64,000 nucleotides of DNA from an uncultured Desulfobacter sp. (GTDB taxonomy: Bacteria > Desulfobacterota > Desulfobacteria > Desulfobacterales > Desulfobacteraceae), in NCBI RefSeq assembly GCF_963664415.1, contig NZ_OY761441.1:62001-126000 (forward strand), written 5' to 3'. Position numbers and translations under genes: made by a program. The notes beneath the pieces are model-generated. The model saw only the letters and a program-made list of their open reading frames with translations. It searched no databases and was not told where the DNA came from. How positions within the stretch are numbered: the first letter of the stretch is position 1; the number at the start of each line of letters is the position of its first letter. Positions 17,108-25,969 of this stretch are shown here, one piece after another.

Positions 17108-20100
17108 ATGAGCCGGGACGCACTTGTAATCGGAATCAATACTTACAGCCATCTGCCGGATCTGAAATCACCGTCCGAAGACGCTGAAGCTGTGGCAAAA
17201 CTGCTTGAGCAGTACGGTGGTTTCAATGTCACCCGTTTGCCGGCGATCAAAGATAAAAGCAATGATGCTGTCCGTGTCGGCCGGAAAACGGCAATTACAC
17301 TTGAACAGTTGGAAAATGCCCTGGTCCAACTTTTTACCCCGGCAGGAAGAAGTGTGCCGGACACGGCCCTTTTGCTTTTTTCCGGGCATGGGCTAAGAAA
17401 GGATTTTGGCAGTATCCAGGAAGGGTTCCTTGCCACCAGTGAAGCAAGTCCGGACTCGGGCGTTCGGGGGCTTTCCATGAAATGGCTGCGTGATTTGCTC
17501 ATTCACAGCAACGTCCGTCAGCAGGTCATATGGCTGGATTGCTGCTACAGCGGCGAACTGCTCAATTTTGACAAGGCTGATCCGGGAGGCCGGGGAAAAG
17601 GCAGGGACCGTTGCTTTATCGCGGCATCACGTGAATTTGAAAGCGCATACGAACAGATCGGCGGAGATCACGGTGTACTGACCGGAGCCCTGCTCAACGC
17701 CCTTGATCCGTCACAGAGACCTGATGGCATCGTAACCAATTTCACCCTTACCGATTTTATCTCCAGAGAACTTAAAAGCAAAATCCAGAAGCCGGTTTTT
17801 ACCTCATCCGGCAGTCCCATTATTCTGGCACAACAGAATCAGCACGTTGAAAAAAAGAGACCGTCGGCTGACAGGGTCTGCCCCTACCGCAGTCTCTATT
17901 ATTTTGACTGTAATGAACAAGACCCGAAATTTTTCTTTGGCCGAGATGGGCTGACGGACCGCCTGATTGACATGGTGCGGAAAAGTAACTTTGTGGCCGT
18001 GCTGGGGCCGTCCGGTTCAGGAAAGTCGAGTCTGGTACGGGCAGGTCTTTTGTATCAGCTCCGGCAGGGGCGAAAACTTTCAGGAAGCGATGCTTGGCCC
18101 ATTTATATTTTCCGACCGGGCAAATACCCGCTTAAAAATCTGGCCGAAGCATTTTTGGACCCGGTACTGTCCTCTCTGGATCCGGGCAGGCGGGGTATGC
18201 GGCTCAGCCAGGCAGAAACCTTAATCGAAAAAGGCGCAAAAGGGTTCAGCCAGTTGATCCGTGGGGAAAAGAAAACAGGCCGGGTTATTCTGGTGGCGGA
18301 TCAGTTTGAAGAGGTCTTTACCCTGTGCCGGGATGCCCAAGAACGCAACAGATTTTTCGATTGCCTGTTTGATGCGCTGCCACTTCTGGAAAAGGATATC
18401 TGTCTGATCCTGACCATGCGGGCCGATTTTTTCAGTAAATGTGCGGAACAGGGCGACACGGATCTATCGGAGCTGATTCAGGAAAACCTGTTGACTGTAC
18501 CCTCCATGTCTTCCGATGAACTAAAGAACGCCATTGTTGAGCCTGCTGAAAAAGTAGGGCTGGAAGTAGAGCCTGAGCTTGTTAACCAGATGATCGGGGA
18601 TGTCAAACACTCGCCCGGAAGTCTGCCGTTACTTCAGTATTCTTTGACGGAACTGTGGAACAACAGGGAGCAGGACAAATTGAGGCTGGTTGAATACACC
18701 CGGATGGGCGGGGTAAAAGGTACCCTGGCAAAGCGAGCGGATCAGGTCTATGATGATTTTTCCGAACAGGAGCAGGAAATTTCTAAACGGATTTTCATCC
18801 AGCTGACCCAGTTGGGTGAAGGCTCGGAAGACACCCGCAGACAGGTAGCCCAGCAGACTCTGGTCAAGTCACCGGAAGAATCAGACAATGTCAGGGATGT
18901 GATCCAAAAACTTGTGGATGCCAAGCTGATTGTTACAAGCGAACTTCATGCAAAGGATGATACAGCAGTCCGGTCGGCTGTTGTGGATGTGGCCCATGAA
19001 GCGCTGATCCGCCATTGGCCGTTATTGAAGAAATGGCTGGATGAAAACAGAGACAATATCCGGTTTCTCAGGCGGCTTGATGATGCAGCCGTATACTGGG
19101 AAAAAAACGGCCGCCCCCAGGGGTTGCTGTGGCGGTGCCCGGATCTGGATATGCTGGAAAAATTTCATTCAAAGTCGGCGCATGACATGTCGCCGAATCA
19201 GGTGAAATTTTTTAATGTAAGCTTAAGGGAAAGGGAAAAAGCTGCAAACCAGAAGAAGAAATCAAAGATTATATTAATTTCACTCGGCCTTTTTGCGCTT
19301 CTGTCTGTTTTTTTATTTTGGTGTTCTTACATCCGGCCGACTTTTTTTCCAAATCTTGAGCCTTTTGTGAGCGAGATATATGATGTCCGGTATGTGGATA
19401 AAAAACAGATTGAGGTTTGCATGCCAGCCATACCTATCCGTAAAGTTTTCATCGGCAACAAGTCTGTGCCTTTTGAACGGGTGAAGGATAAGAAGAACCG
19501 CGATGCAATAAGGATTACCCTTGAAACCGAAAGGTGCTTTAATGAATATGATGTGAATTTTTATGGGTGGTTTGATAAAAAGGGGGTCAGCCGGCGCGTT
19601 TGGGTACTTTATTACCCCGAGGAAAAATGGCGGCAGACAGGCGCTGATCTTAAAGCTGTTTTTGAAAATCAGATGGTGGATGTGCCCGGAGGGGCCTTTG
19701 ATATGGGCTGTTCGGATGAAGACGGGGCGAGCAACTCTAATGAAAAACCAGTACATAAAGTCCATTTAAGCCCATATAAAATCGGAAAATATGAAGTCAC
19801 CCAGAAGCAATGGGGAAAACTAATGGGGTATAATCCTTCAAACTCTTCTTTAGGCAACGGATATCCGGTGGAAAGTGTGAGCTGGTATAACGCACAGGAA
19901 TTTATCCGGCGGTTAAATAAACTGACAGGCGAAAATTATCATTTGCCCACAGAAGCCCAATGGGAGTATGCGGCCAGAAGCGGAGGAAAGGCAGAAAAAT
20001 ATTCCGGAGGCAATAATCCGGATAACCTGGCATGGCATAGTGGAAACAGTAACGGTAGAACCCATCTATCAGGAGAGACGGCTCCCAATGGTCTGGGGCT

Positions 20101-20461
20101 TTTTGATATGAGCGGAAATGTTTATGAATGGTGCCGGGACTGGTACGACCCTAAATATTATTCCGATCCCGGCAGTTCTGACAAGGATACAACCGGTCCT
20201 TTATCCCGCTCGTACCGAGTGGTCCGCGGCGGCTCGTTCATTTTTTCGGCCGAAATCTGCCGGTCTGCTTACCGCCTCGGCTACCGCCCGTCCGACCGCT
20301 ACCCGGACATTGGGTTCCGGCTGGTTCTGCTCCCAGGTCAGCGAGTAAGCAAGCAGGCGGAGCCCGGAATCGAATCGCCCCAACCGTCCAGGGACCGAAG
20401 CAAAGCCGGCCCTGGCGGGTGGGGCGATTCGATTCCGGACGGAGTGCCGGCAGGTTTATGA
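17108..20461 (+). CDS. Caspase - nSTAND ATPase - membrane - FGE/C-type-lectin-fold conflict protein
   Basis: The 1117-residue protein has four parts. Residues 1-245 are a caspase-like protease with catalytic His94 (SGHG) and Cys146 (DCCYSG). Residues 255-690 are a STAND-type ATPase with Walker A GPSGSGKS at 300-307 and a Walker B-like region at 395-402 (LVADQFEE). A single membrane helix lies about 720-742. Residues 855-1077 are an FGE-sulfatase domain (VPGGAFDMG, PTEAQWEYAAR, GNVYEWCRDW, then RGGS and GFRLVL). A probable mechanism is ligand sensing by the C-terminal domain, ATPase-driven assembly and protease activation, ending in cell suicide or defence; that is inference from family architecture. 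The last 80 residues show signs of retroelement diversification (separate entry). The 46-residue tail after GFRLVL is unusual. Confidence 0.88.
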   Translation: MSRDALVIGINTYSHLPDLKSPSEDAEAVAKLLEQYGGFNVTRLPAIKDKSNDAVRVGRKTAITLEQLENALVQLFTPAGRSVPDTALLLFSGHGLRKDFGSIQEGFLATSEASPDSGVRGLSMKWLRDLLIHSNVRQQVIWLDCCYSGELLNFDKADPGGRGKGRDRCFIAASREFESAYEQIGGDHGVLTGALLNALDPSQRPDGIVTNFTLTDFISRELKSKIQKPVFTSSGSPIILAQQNQHVEKKRPSADRVCPYRSLYYFDCNEQDPKFFFGRDGLTDRLIDMVRKSNFVAVLGPSGSGKSSLVRAGLLYQLRQGRKLSGSDAWPIYIFRPGKYPLKNLAEAFLDPVLSSLDPGRRGMRLSQAETLIEKGAKGFSQLIRGEKKTGRVILVADQFEEVFTLCRDAQERNRFFDCLFDALPLLEKDICLILTMRADFFSKCAEQGDTDLSELIQENLLTVPSMSSDELKNAIVEPAEKVGLEVEPELVNQMIGDVKHSPGSLPLLQYSLTELWNNREQDKLRLVEYTRMGGVKGTLAKRADQVYDDFSEQEQEISKRIFIQLTQLGEGSEDTRRQVAQQTLVKSPEESDNVRDVIQKLVDAKLIVTSELHAKDDTAVRSAVVDVAHEALIRHWPLLKKWLDENRDNIRFLRRLDDAAVYWEKNGRPQGLLWRCPDLDMLEKFHSKSAHDMSPNQVKFFNVSLREREKAANQKKKSKIILISLGLFALLSVFLFWCSYIRPTFFPNLEPFVSEIYDVRYVDKKQIEVCMPAIPIRKVFIGNKSVPFERVKDKKNRDAIRITLETERCFNEYDVNFYGWFDKKGVSRRVWVLYYPEEKWRQTGADLKAVFENQMVDVPGGAFDMGCSDEDGASNSNEKPVHKVHLSPYKIGKYEVTQKQWGKLMGYNPSNSSLGNGYPVESVSWYNAQEFIRRLNKLTGENYHLPTEAQWEYAARSGGKAEKYSGGNNPDNLAWHSGNSNGRTHLSGETAPNGLGLFDMSGNVYEWCRDWYDPKYYSDPGSSDKDTTGPLSRSYRVVRGGSFIFSAEICRSAYRLGYRPSDRYPDIGFRLVLLPGQRVSKQAEPGIESPQPSRDRSKAGPGGWGDSIPDGVPAGL
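20205..20325 (+). other. Putative DGR variable region in the conflict protein gene
   Basis: The segment encodes residues about 1033-1073 and has the variable-region layout (RGGS, CRSA, R..R, GFR). Twelve of its variable-type positions use NNC codons, for example Y1036, V1039, Y1055, L1057, G1058, Y1059, S1062, D1063, Y1065 and D1067. NNC is what adenine-directed mutation of AAC in a template would give. All four tyrosines here are TAC, whereas 11 of 12 in the earlier part of the FGE domain (residues 881-1018) are TAT. The boundaries are estimated. No template repeat or reverse transcriptase was seen in the window. Confidence 0.5.
20364..20438. repeat. Large cruciform after the putative variable region
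   Basis: A perfect 19-bp inverted repeat (20364-20382 and 20420-20438) encloses 37 bases that contain a second short inverted repeat (ccaggg and ccctgg). It lies within the end of the coding sequence, about 40 bases after the GFRLVL codons. A hairpin just downstream of the variable region is a known feature of diversity-generating retroelements. It could also act as a terminator, but no T-run follows. Confidence 0.8.
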
Positions 20462-20555
20462 ATAATTATTTCTATCTATTGTTTGAAGTATAAGGTGGGC
20501 AACGCTACACTTTTACCCACGCTATCTTACGTATGACTGATGCGTCATGCATAGT

Positions 20556-22349
20556 CTATGATTTATTCAAACAACATTTTTTGTATTTTTTCCCGCTGCC
20601 GCAAGGGCATGGATCATTCCTTCCAATTTTAGGCGCTTCTCTTTGAAATGGAGTTATCTTTCTATTATTTTTTTGATCATTAAACATATCATTTAGTTCT
20701 TGTTCCCTTAATTTTTGTCGATTTTCGTCTTCCTTCCTTTTCTCTCTGATCGCAGAAAGCTCAGGGATATCATCATTGTGGAGGATACTCAGGCATTCTA
20801 AAGGCTCGCCAATATAGCCGGCGTTGTTTTCATTATTATAAATTTCCTGGAGAACTGGTATTCCCCTGGGATCTCCAATTCCGCGCAGGCAATAGGCAAG
20901 CATTTCATAGGAATTCAATTCACTGCTTTCATCTCTCCACTTTTCCATAATTAAGTCAAAAGATTCTGGATATGGGAGATATTCAAGGATTGAAGCCAGG
21001 TCCAAGCCGTTAATTTCATTATTTTGACCGGCTTTTAAAATTAATTCATCCGCGGACTCGTCCATTGCATTAATGGCTCTTATTGCGTCTCCATAAATAA
21101 AATCCAGGCCGTCAGCCTCATTTAAAACACGAATCAAATCAGATACAAATTCTTTTTTACCAATTCGACCCATGATGTTTACAATGTGAATGTCGCCCCA
21201 GGTATTCAATTCATCTGATAGCGCTGCTTTTAATTCAACTACAGGCGCAAGATCAACCACTTTTTGAGATAATTCTTCGGGTACGCTGGGTCCGGAATTT
21301 TGTATTGCCTGGATCAAGTCGGCGATTTGTACGTTCGGCATTAAAGCCTTCACATAAACATTGCGCTTCAGAATAGAGAAATATACTGACAGCACGAAAG
21401 AAACTAATATCAATAAGTCATTATAATTTTGAGAAGTCTTGAGTTTAGGCCATAAAGAAGGTTGCTTGGATAGCGTCTCAAATAAAAATATCCCTGCTGA
21501 ATCCTGATTGAAAAGCTTTATGATTTCGTTTGGTACTGTTTCCTCGGGGTAGCGTTTTTGTATCGTGTCTCGGGCATCAGACAGCAGTGTTGTAATGAGA
21601 TCCTGGTATTGGTTTTTCTTAATTAAAAGAATAAGTTCATCCTTTACGTTCTGTGCAACGGATAGATGATCATTTTTGTTAAAAAAGGAATCAAAAGCTT
21701 TCGAAGGATCTAAAATAATGCTTTTAGGTCCAAATTTTTTGCTGAAATCATTAAAATAATCAGTGGCATCACAATAATCTCCAAAACCATCTACCCCGAT
21801 CAGCTCCGGATCTTTGCCTTTTTTTATACTTTTTAGAATGATATCCGTGATCCAGGCAATATCCTCTTGATGCTCATGCTTCAAAAGATTGTAAACTGCA
21901 TGACCGTTAAGCTCGGGGTCTTTGATTCGCTCGACGGCGGAAATTAATATTTCTCTTGCTTGATCATCTGAAATGCTTCCCAAATAATCAAAAATCCCAA
22001 ACAACGAATCTGTATTCGGATTATTGGGTATATTTTCAATGATTGTTTCCAAGGCTGGCTCATATTTCATCTTTGATAATGCCTCGGCGCAATTGGAGGG
22101 GATGTTTCCGGAATCATGCAAAAAACTATTCAGGATAGCTGGCGCATGTTGGACGGCTTTATGTGCAGCAAGATATTTGGGTGCTGCACATGCCAGGTGA
22201 GAGTCTTCATCTGAGATCAATTTACTGATCTCGTCGGTATATCTATTGGCGTATTTTTTTTCTAAAGCGTCAAATGCCCATTCTCTGACAAGGCTGTTGT
22301 CATGGGAAAGATACTTTACATAATCTTCATAGTTCCAAAATCTGTTCAT
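20556..22349 (-). CDS. HEAT-like repeat protein with C-terminal SEC-C motif
   Basis: A 597-residue cytoplasmic protein, rich in paired helices of HEAT type through most of its length (for example REWAFDALEKKYANRY, LISDEDSHLACAAPKYL and ESADELILKAGQ). It ends in a zinc-binding SEC-C motif, NDPCPCGSGKKYKKCC (about residues 580-595), which often binds nucleic acid, ribosomes or protein partners. No enzyme motif is visible. The gene lies 42 bases behind the PUFA-synthase-like KR/DH gene on the same strand, so it may share its transcript; a functional tie is unclear. It is convergent with the conflict gene. Function unknown. Confidence 0.72.
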   Translation of the reverse strand: MNRFWNYEDYVKYLSHDNSLVREWAFDALEKKYANRYTDEISKLISDEDSHLACAAPKYLAAHKAVQHAPAILNSFLHDSGNIPSNCAEALSKMKYEPALETIIENIPNNPNTDSLFGIFDYLGSISDDQAREILISAVERIKDPELNGHAVYNLLKHEHQEDIAWITDIILKSIKKGKDPELIGVDGFGDYCDATDYFNDFSKKFGPKSIILDPSKAFDSFFNKNDHLSVAQNVKDELILLIKKNQYQDLITTLLSDARDTIQKRYPEETVPNEIIKLFNQDSAGIFLFETLSKQPSLWPKLKTSQNYNDLLILVSFVLSVYFSILKRNVYVKALMPNVQIADLIQAIQNSGPSVPEELSQKVVDLAPVVELKAALSDELNTWGDIHIVNIMGRIGKKEFVSDLIRVLNEADGLDFIYGDAIRAINAMDESADELILKAGQNNEINGLDLASILEYLPYPESFDLIMEKWRDESSELNSYEMLAYCLRGIGDPRGIPVLQEIYNNENNAGYIGEPLECLSILHNDDIPELSAIREKRKEDENRQKLREQELNDMFNDQKNNRKITPFQREAPKIGRNDPCPCGSGKKYKKCCLNKS

Positions 22350-22391
22350 TAATTCTCCTGTTGGCCCTGCTGATTTCTACCTGAATCCTTA

Positions 22392-25300
22392 TCAGGATAG
22401 GTTGGATATTTTTTTGATTTTTTTTAAATCCGTTGGGATGCTTATGGCCTGCAAAGAGAAAGAAAAGTTTTGCATTTCATAAATGCAGATGCCGTCCACG
22501 CTCAAGGTGCCGTCAGCCGTTGCACGGCAGCCGGTTTCATCCATGGCACACGCACTGATGTGGGCCTGGACAACAATGTTTGAATTCGAGCGGATAATCT
22601 GTCCCCGGTAGGTCCATTCGTGTTCATGATCTTCGGCAACAGCAGGGGCAAACTGCTCCGGGTTCAGATCGAATTTTTGGATCATGAAAAACCGGATCAA
22701 CTGGAGGAATGATTCCACACCTAAAGAGCCGGGGCAGACCGGATCCTGATAAAAATGGGCATGGAAGAACCACTCATCGGGATCCACTTGTTTTTCACCC
22801 TGGATCAGTCCTTGGCCGTGCAGCCCTGCGTTGAAATCAAGGAAGGTGATTTTGTCTATCATCCTCAAGGCTTTTCCCGGCATCCCTGTAACAGGGCCGA
22901 TGTTTTGATCTTCCGGGGTTAAAGGCGCATGATCTTCAAGCAAAATTTCAGATTGGCGGCTATTTTCTTCAATATCTGAAAACGCCTGGGGTTCTCTTAT
23001 TCCCACCTGTTTGGACAATGCATCGGCCGTAAAGAAACCAAAGTTGGTGGTGCCTGTGTAAACCGATTTTCCCTTGTTGATTACATCCATATCAAAGTTT
23101 TGGATGATCATGCCGCCGGCCTTGGATACCTCTGTCATTCGGACTCGGATTTTTACCAATCCGGATGTCCGGGTCAGATTTTTGATCAGTTTGGCTTTCC
23201 CGCCAAGGTTCCTGAAATGCAGACGTTCTTGGCTGAGCAGGGCAGCCCCGCCATAGGCGGCAAGCCATCCACAGGGCTGAAGGGCCACTTCAAGAAGAAT
23301 GCAAAACGGCATGGTCTCGGTATGGTTGGCTGCAAAATACCAGGCATCTTTATCAATTTTGTATGTGGCTTCTATCCACCCGCCAGGGGCGGTTTGCCAG
23401 GCCGGATGCTCCGCTCTTGTCACCGAATCCATAAAAAAATAAGGCGGTCTTGGCAGCCTTGCAATTTCACGCTCTTTGTCAAAAATTTTATAGGGTTCGC
23501 CAAATGCTTCGGATGGATTTCCCTGGGCAAAGGCTAAAATTTTATCCCGCTCAAACAAAGGCGTGGATTTAAATTTATCAAGCAAGCTTGGGTCCATGAC
23601 GGCTTCAAATCCCATGATGCTTGCAATGACTGTGTTGTTTTCATCAAGGAAGGTGAAATAGCCTTTGATTTTGTGCCGGCCCTGGTGGTTGACCGTAAAT
23701 AGTATCCTGACCTGATGTCCGCTTTGTTTGGGGAACGCTTTGAAAATTCGTAAATTGGCAAAACTTGCAGGCAGGCAGACCTGTCTGCAATTGTGAAAGG
23801 TCCATAAAATTGCCGCCTGGAAGGCCGCATCCAACACCATGGGGTCCATGGCCCATTGCCGGGCATGGGGGTTTTTATACCATGTGCTGATGTCCGGTGC
23901 CGTGGTGGTCATCACCTCAATTCCCTTGGAAGAGACCCCGCAGATTTCGGAAATGCACTGCAGTTCGCCTTCGTGAAACAGGATGGTCTCATAGGCTTGA
24001 TCCATACTGATGTTCCAGGGATCAAGGTCCATGGATAAAGATACCGGTAAAACCGGTGGTTGGGGCAGAGTATCTGCCAACAGTACCTGGGCTCTGGCGT
24101 GTTGGATGGTTAATTCATTTTTCACCGAAGAGGTAATCCGACCGGGTGTAAAGTGTTGGTGATCCATGGTGACGCACTTCCCAATTTCCACCTGAACATC
24201 TGTTTTGCCGTCGCCGGGCACAATCCCTTTGAGCAGCTGCACCTTTTCCATGCCGGCAAATTGAAGGCCCGGATTGTTTTTTTCGGCACCACAGGCCAGC
24301 AGGTCCACCATCAAGGCCAGGGGAACAACCGGTGTATTGTCGATTTTGTGTTCGTCAATAATACAACTGTTCTGGCTGCTGAAGGTCTGGGTCAATACTT
24401 TATTCATCGCAGTAGAGGTTTCCGGCACATTTGAGGTTATGGTGCCTCCCACAACGACCTCAACGCAAGACCTATCGGTATTACCCATTTCCATCATCAT
24501 CTGCTGTGCGCCTGCCTGGATGGGGATCAATTCAATCCGACGTTTCTCAAATTCCCGTTTCAATGCGTCCGTGACCATGCCGCCGTCCCAGGGCCCCCAG
24601 TTGATGGCGATTGCCTTGCAATGGGGAAGGGTGGATCGTTTGGATTGCGCAATTTTATTAAGAACTTCATTGGCCATAGCGTAGTCGCATTGGCCGGTAT
24701 TGCCGAATCGTGCCGCAACCGATGAGAACATGACCAGATATTTAAGTTTGTCTTGATCCAGTGAAGAAAGAAGAGCAAAAAGACCATCGATTTTGGTTTG
24801 AAACACGGTTTTAAATTGGTCGGGGCTCTTTTCACAGATCAATTTGTCTTCAAGGACACCGGCCCCATGAACCAGGGCGGTCACAGGACCTAATTGTTGG
24901 GCGACCTTTTCCATGGTTGCGTTGACAAGATCTTTATCCCTAATGTCCACGCAGTAGTAAGCAACGTCATTACCCCACTGTTGTATCTGTTCCAGATTGG
25001 CTTTAATGTCGCGGTTTGAGGCAAAATGGCGATATTGCTTTTCCACCCGGGCGGGTGTTGGTTTTTCATTGTCAAAGGCATTGGCAAAAATGGCTTTTTT
25101 CATTTGGGCCGGCGTATCCATGCCTTTAAGCCATGCCGGCTCGTCAAAGGGCGGTTTGGATCTGCCCCATAGCGCTATTTTAGACCCGCATTGACTTGCA
25201 AGGGCAATGGCACAAGCCGCTGTAACGCCTTTGGCACCCCCGGAAATGACCACAACATCGGATTTATCAAGGTTTATTTCCAAAGGTTTACGAACAGGTT

Positions 25301-25925
25301 TGGATACAAGCTCAGGAATGTAGCAGTGCTTACCGTCAAGCCCCATTTCAACGGAACCCCGGGTCATCATCATGGCTACAGCCGCTTCGGCATTCTTTTT
25401 TACGGCTTTGGGATCAAACGGCAGGTCAAGGGCCCGGCACAGAACCGGCTTCCACTCCAGGGCAGCTGTTTTTGCAAGACCTGCCATGCCGCCGTAGACC
25501 GGGCTGATTTGGGATTCAAAATTTTTAAACCCGAATCCGCCGCCAAGAAAGCTGACGCAGGTCATAAAGCTGCCGCCTGCCTTGGCACTTGCTGTGAGAT
25601 AGGGTCCGTTTTTCGACGCTACGCTGAACGCAGTTAGAAGAAACCGGCTTGCCACATTGTCGTCCCCTGGTTGGGTAAAGGCGTCAGGGATGAGAACAAT
25701 ACCTGCGGCATCCGGCAGATCCGGAATGTTTTCGGGCGAAGCATCTATAATCTGCGCATTCAGTTCGAGTTTTTTAAACTCTTTTGCAAATGCCTCAGCA
25801 ATGCCTGCACTATCTTTTATCAGGTAAATGGTTTTACCGGCAGGGACTTGAATTTTTGCCCCATTATAGAAGCGGACCTGGTGGGCAGGAAAGGTTGTGA
25901 GCTCAACTTCCTGCCTGCCAAGCAC
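22392..25925 (-). CDS. PUFA-synthase-like ketoreductase - dehydratase protein (KR, DH, FabA-like)
   Basis: A 1177-residue multidomain protein for the reductive steps of polyunsaturated fatty acid or related polyketide synthesis. A ketoreductase lies about residues 220-470 (SGGAKGVTAACAIAL at the NADP site, catalytic Tyr in CDYAMANEVL). A dehydratase-like hot-dog fold follows (about 530-780); its EHKIDNTPVVPLA motif has Asn where Gly is usual. C-terminal FabA-like dehydratase domains of PfaC type span about 830-1150 (NHTETMPFCILLEVALQPCG and AHFYQDPVCPGSLGVES). Residues 1-210 are unassigned. The start is taken as GTG 25925; the frame is open further upstream, overlapping the preceding gene, but no better start is seen. 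It is in an operon with the KS-AT-ACP gene. Confidence 0.8.
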   Translation of the reverse strand: MLGRQEVELTTFPAHQVRFYNGAKIQVPAGKTIYLIKDSAGIAEAFAKEFKKLELNAQIIDASPENIPDLPDAAGIVLIPDAFTQPGDDNVASRFLLTAFSVASKNGPYLTASAKAGGSFMTCVSFLGGGFGFKNFESQISPVYGGMAGLAKTAALEWKPVLCRALDLPFDPKAVKKNAEAAVAMMMTRGSVEMGLDGKHCYIPELVSKPVRKPLEINLDKSDVVVISGGAKGVTAACAIALASQCGSKIALWGRSKPPFDEPAWLKGMDTPAQMKKAIFANAFDNEKPTPARVEKQYRHFASNRDIKANLEQIQQWGNDVAYYCVDIRDKDLVNATMEKVAQQLGPVTALVHGAGVLEDKLICEKSPDQFKTVFQTKIDGLFALLSSLDQDKLKYLVMFSSVAARFGNTGQCDYAMANEVLNKIAQSKRSTLPHCKAIAINWGPWDGGMVTDALKREFEKRRIELIPIQAGAQQMMMEMGNTDRSCVEVVVGGTITSNVPETSTAMNKVLTQTFSSQNSCIIDEHKIDNTPVVPLALMVDLLACGAEKNNPGLQFAGMEKVQLLKGIVPGDGKTDVQVEIGKCVTMDHQHFTPGRITSSVKNELTIQHARAQVLLADTLPQPPVLPVSLSMDLDPWNISMDQAYETILFHEGELQCISEICGVSSKGIEVMTTTAPDISTWYKNPHARQWAMDPMVLDAAFQAAILWTFHNCRQVCLPASFANLRIFKAFPKQSGHQVRILFTVNHQGRHKIKGYFTFLDENNTVIASIMGFEAVMDPSLLDKFKSTPLFERDKILAFAQGNPSEAFGEPYKIFDKEREIARLPRPPYFFMDSVTRAEHPAWQTAPGGWIEATYKIDKDAWYFAANHTETMPFCILLEVALQPCGWLAAYGGAALLSQERLHFRNLGGKAKLIKNLTRTSGLVKIRVRMTEVSKAGGMIIQNFDMDVINKGKSVYTGTTNFGFFTADALSKQVGIREPQAFSDIEENSRQSEILLEDHAPLTPEDQNIGPVTGMPGKALRMIDKITFLDFNAGLHGQGLIQGEKQVDPDEWFFHAHFYQDPVCPGSLGVESFLQLIRFFMIQKFDLNPEQFAPAVAEDHEHEWTYRGQIIRSNSNIVVQAHISACAMDETGCRATADGTLSVDGICIYEMQNFSFSLQAISIPTDLKKIKKISNLS

Positions 25926-25969
25926 CTTAAGATCATTTTTGGGGACCGGTTCTGTCCGGTTTGAATCAC

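Noticed and set aside
16454..20555. Reverse transcriptase, accessory gene or template repeat for the putative DGR
   Set aside because: None seen on either strand here or elsewhere in the window.
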